Below, in pieces: positions 62,450-64,000 of a DNA stretch of 64,000 nt; position 1 is the stretch's first letter; every line of letters starts with the position of its first letter. A program made the translations under genes and the position numbers. The notes beneath the pieces were generated by a model. It made no database searches. It worked only from the letters and a program-made list of their open reading frames with translations, and was not told where the DNA came from. The stretch is from Echinococcus granulosus (lineage: Eukaryota; Platyhelminthes; Cestoda; Cyclophyllidea; Taeniidae). The stretch covers positions 381,525-445,524 of the forward strand of contig NW_020170437.1 in NCBI RefSeq assembly GCF_000524195.1, given 5' to 3'.

Positions 62450-64000
62450 TTTGATAGTTGCTAAGACTCGAATGTATAACCTAGTTGAGACTTTATATTA
62501 AATTCCATTGTATCTGAGACTGGGGATGCTCTCACCTACAAAGCTTTGTCAGATCACCATAGAGTCAAACGAGCTTAAGCCTATATAATACCGCCACTGA
62601 AAACCGTTACCATCATTAACTATTTGAAAGGTTCATCTCCCCTTGATGACAGCTTTATTTGTAACTAAGAGTGCAAATTTTGTAACCGAAGGGCTGATCT
62701 CCCAACTGAACCTTTGTTTGCGAAAACATGCTCTATCCTGAAACAATGTTTACAAGATGACCTGAGCTGAGGAATTATGATTAAACCTGATTTAACCGAT
62801 TATTTACGCAGCCTCCGCAAAACGACAACCATCTGAAGCCCATTAATGTGGTAACATCTTAGAGAAGCCTTGAAGATAGTGAATATGATTGCTTTCACGA
62901 AGTGGCAAATGAGCGAAAATTGAGGATTGTTCTCTTGAACTTGAAGATGTATATAAAGCGTGATCCAGCAAGTTAATTTTTCAACAACGCTTGACAAACG
63001 ACCGCACACAAAGCTTTCCTTCCCATCAGAAATGCAAGATATAACTAACATTTTTGAGAATAGTAGAAAAAGAATGTGGTCAACTGCAAAATCGTAGTGA
63101 CCAAATTGACCCTATGCATTACGGTTCTGTTATTACTACTAACTGTTAGTGCCCGAAATAATTTCATTCTACTTTGATATTCCCACGACAAAGGTTAATA
63201 GAAATGGGCTTTTTTAGACAATTTCGTGCAGAAATGGCAATTGCAACCGGAAGGGAAACAGTGAATAACTTCCGGATTTATAATCGTTCTGAGAAGTACT
63301 ACTGTTTAAGATGGACTTAGCATGCCGTTTATGGTTTTTGTTGCTTTCATAAATGTCCGTATGGTCATGGTACGGACGTCCTCGCAGTGTTAGTCTTAGC
63401 GCCAACTGTAGTTCCGAGGAGTGGGGGTAACGCTCCTTGGAGAAAAATCGTGGAAATGTGAATTAAACACTGAATCACTAGTCATTTCAAAATTTAAACG
63501 TCACTCACAGTCCAATTGTGAACTCCACCCAGCTTTACGCAAAACCACGGAAAGAGAAACAATTCCTTACCGTCTGTGAATTAACCGGAAAACTAAAACA
63601 GCAATTGGGAAGGACACTTTTGCTAACGCAGATGAAATCATGATTGCGCCTAGTGATTTTTTTTAAAAATCTTATGTAACCCGATGCTTACAAGGGTTTT
63701 TAAATCTCGTTATATGAAGTTTACACATTTTACGGTCGAGAACTTGGGAAAAAATAGCCCTTTTTATTGAAGCCAAGTAAGAATGTCCAAAAGTGTACTA
63801 TTGTCCTCGAATAGACATCTTCCTACTACCTAGCTTCCCGGATAAACTTAAGATGAGTTGAATCCATGACTTAACATCTTTCTTCTCGATACGCAACACT
63901 ATCACCACAATTCTATGATCGCCATGTCTGCCCCCGTGACGCCACAGCGCACTTACAAAACTGCTAAAGTGCACATGCAATTGGTTGGAGTTGAGGCCAG
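62450..64000. other. Upstream flank of the serine protease gene, no supported gene
   Basis: Short ORFs only (up to 83 codons), without recognisable motifs or splice structure. It may hold the protease promoter, but I saw no convincing TATA or initiator pair. Confidence 0.45.

Overview
The window is nuclear DNA from a eukaryote, most likely a parasitic flatworm and probably a tapeworm. It is AT-rich and gene-poor. Genes are split into many exons with GT-AG and some GC-AG introns. Intron lengths cluster near 28-35 nt and 71-83 nt, and there is a short neuropeptide-type precursor. No bacterial features (operon-style gene packing, rRNA, CRISPR) were seen. The organism call is an inference from architecture; no marker gene fixes the species.

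Layout. (1) 1683-1967, minus: a 94-residue secreted precursor ending in KR-[12-residue peptide]-G-KR-stop, a predicted amidated neuropeptide. (2) About 2-15 kb: a long non-coding stretch with two copies of a dispersed repeat. (3) 15622-37214, plus: a complete 31-exon gene for an ADAMTS metalloprotease of the GON-1/ADAMTS9/ADAMTS20 type (about 1853 residues: signal peptide, short pro-region, zinc protease, disintegrin-like, central TSR, Cys-rich, spacer, about ten more TSRs, GON domain). (4) 39883-54888, minus: a 20-exon model for a large, mainly helical protein of about 1256 residues that I cannot assign to a family. (5) 55120-about 55852, minus: a DEDDh 3'-5' exonuclease of the ERI1 type with introns of only 28-35 nt, directly upstream of gene 4 and in tandem with it. 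(6) 58482-62449, minus: a secreted chymotrypsin-fold (S1A) serine protease with an intact catalytic triad but unusual S1-pocket residues.

The genes do not form one pathway. Two encode secreted proteases (matrix remodelling and a digestive or excretory type), one a neuropeptide, and one an RNA exonuclease. The ERI1-like gene and the large helical gene sit so close together on one strand that a trans-spliced polycistron is possible. A dispersed repeat of about 190 nt occurs at least six times in intergenic DNA and in one intron. Exon models were built by hand from splice signals, reading phase and domain continuity. They have not been tested against transcripts.
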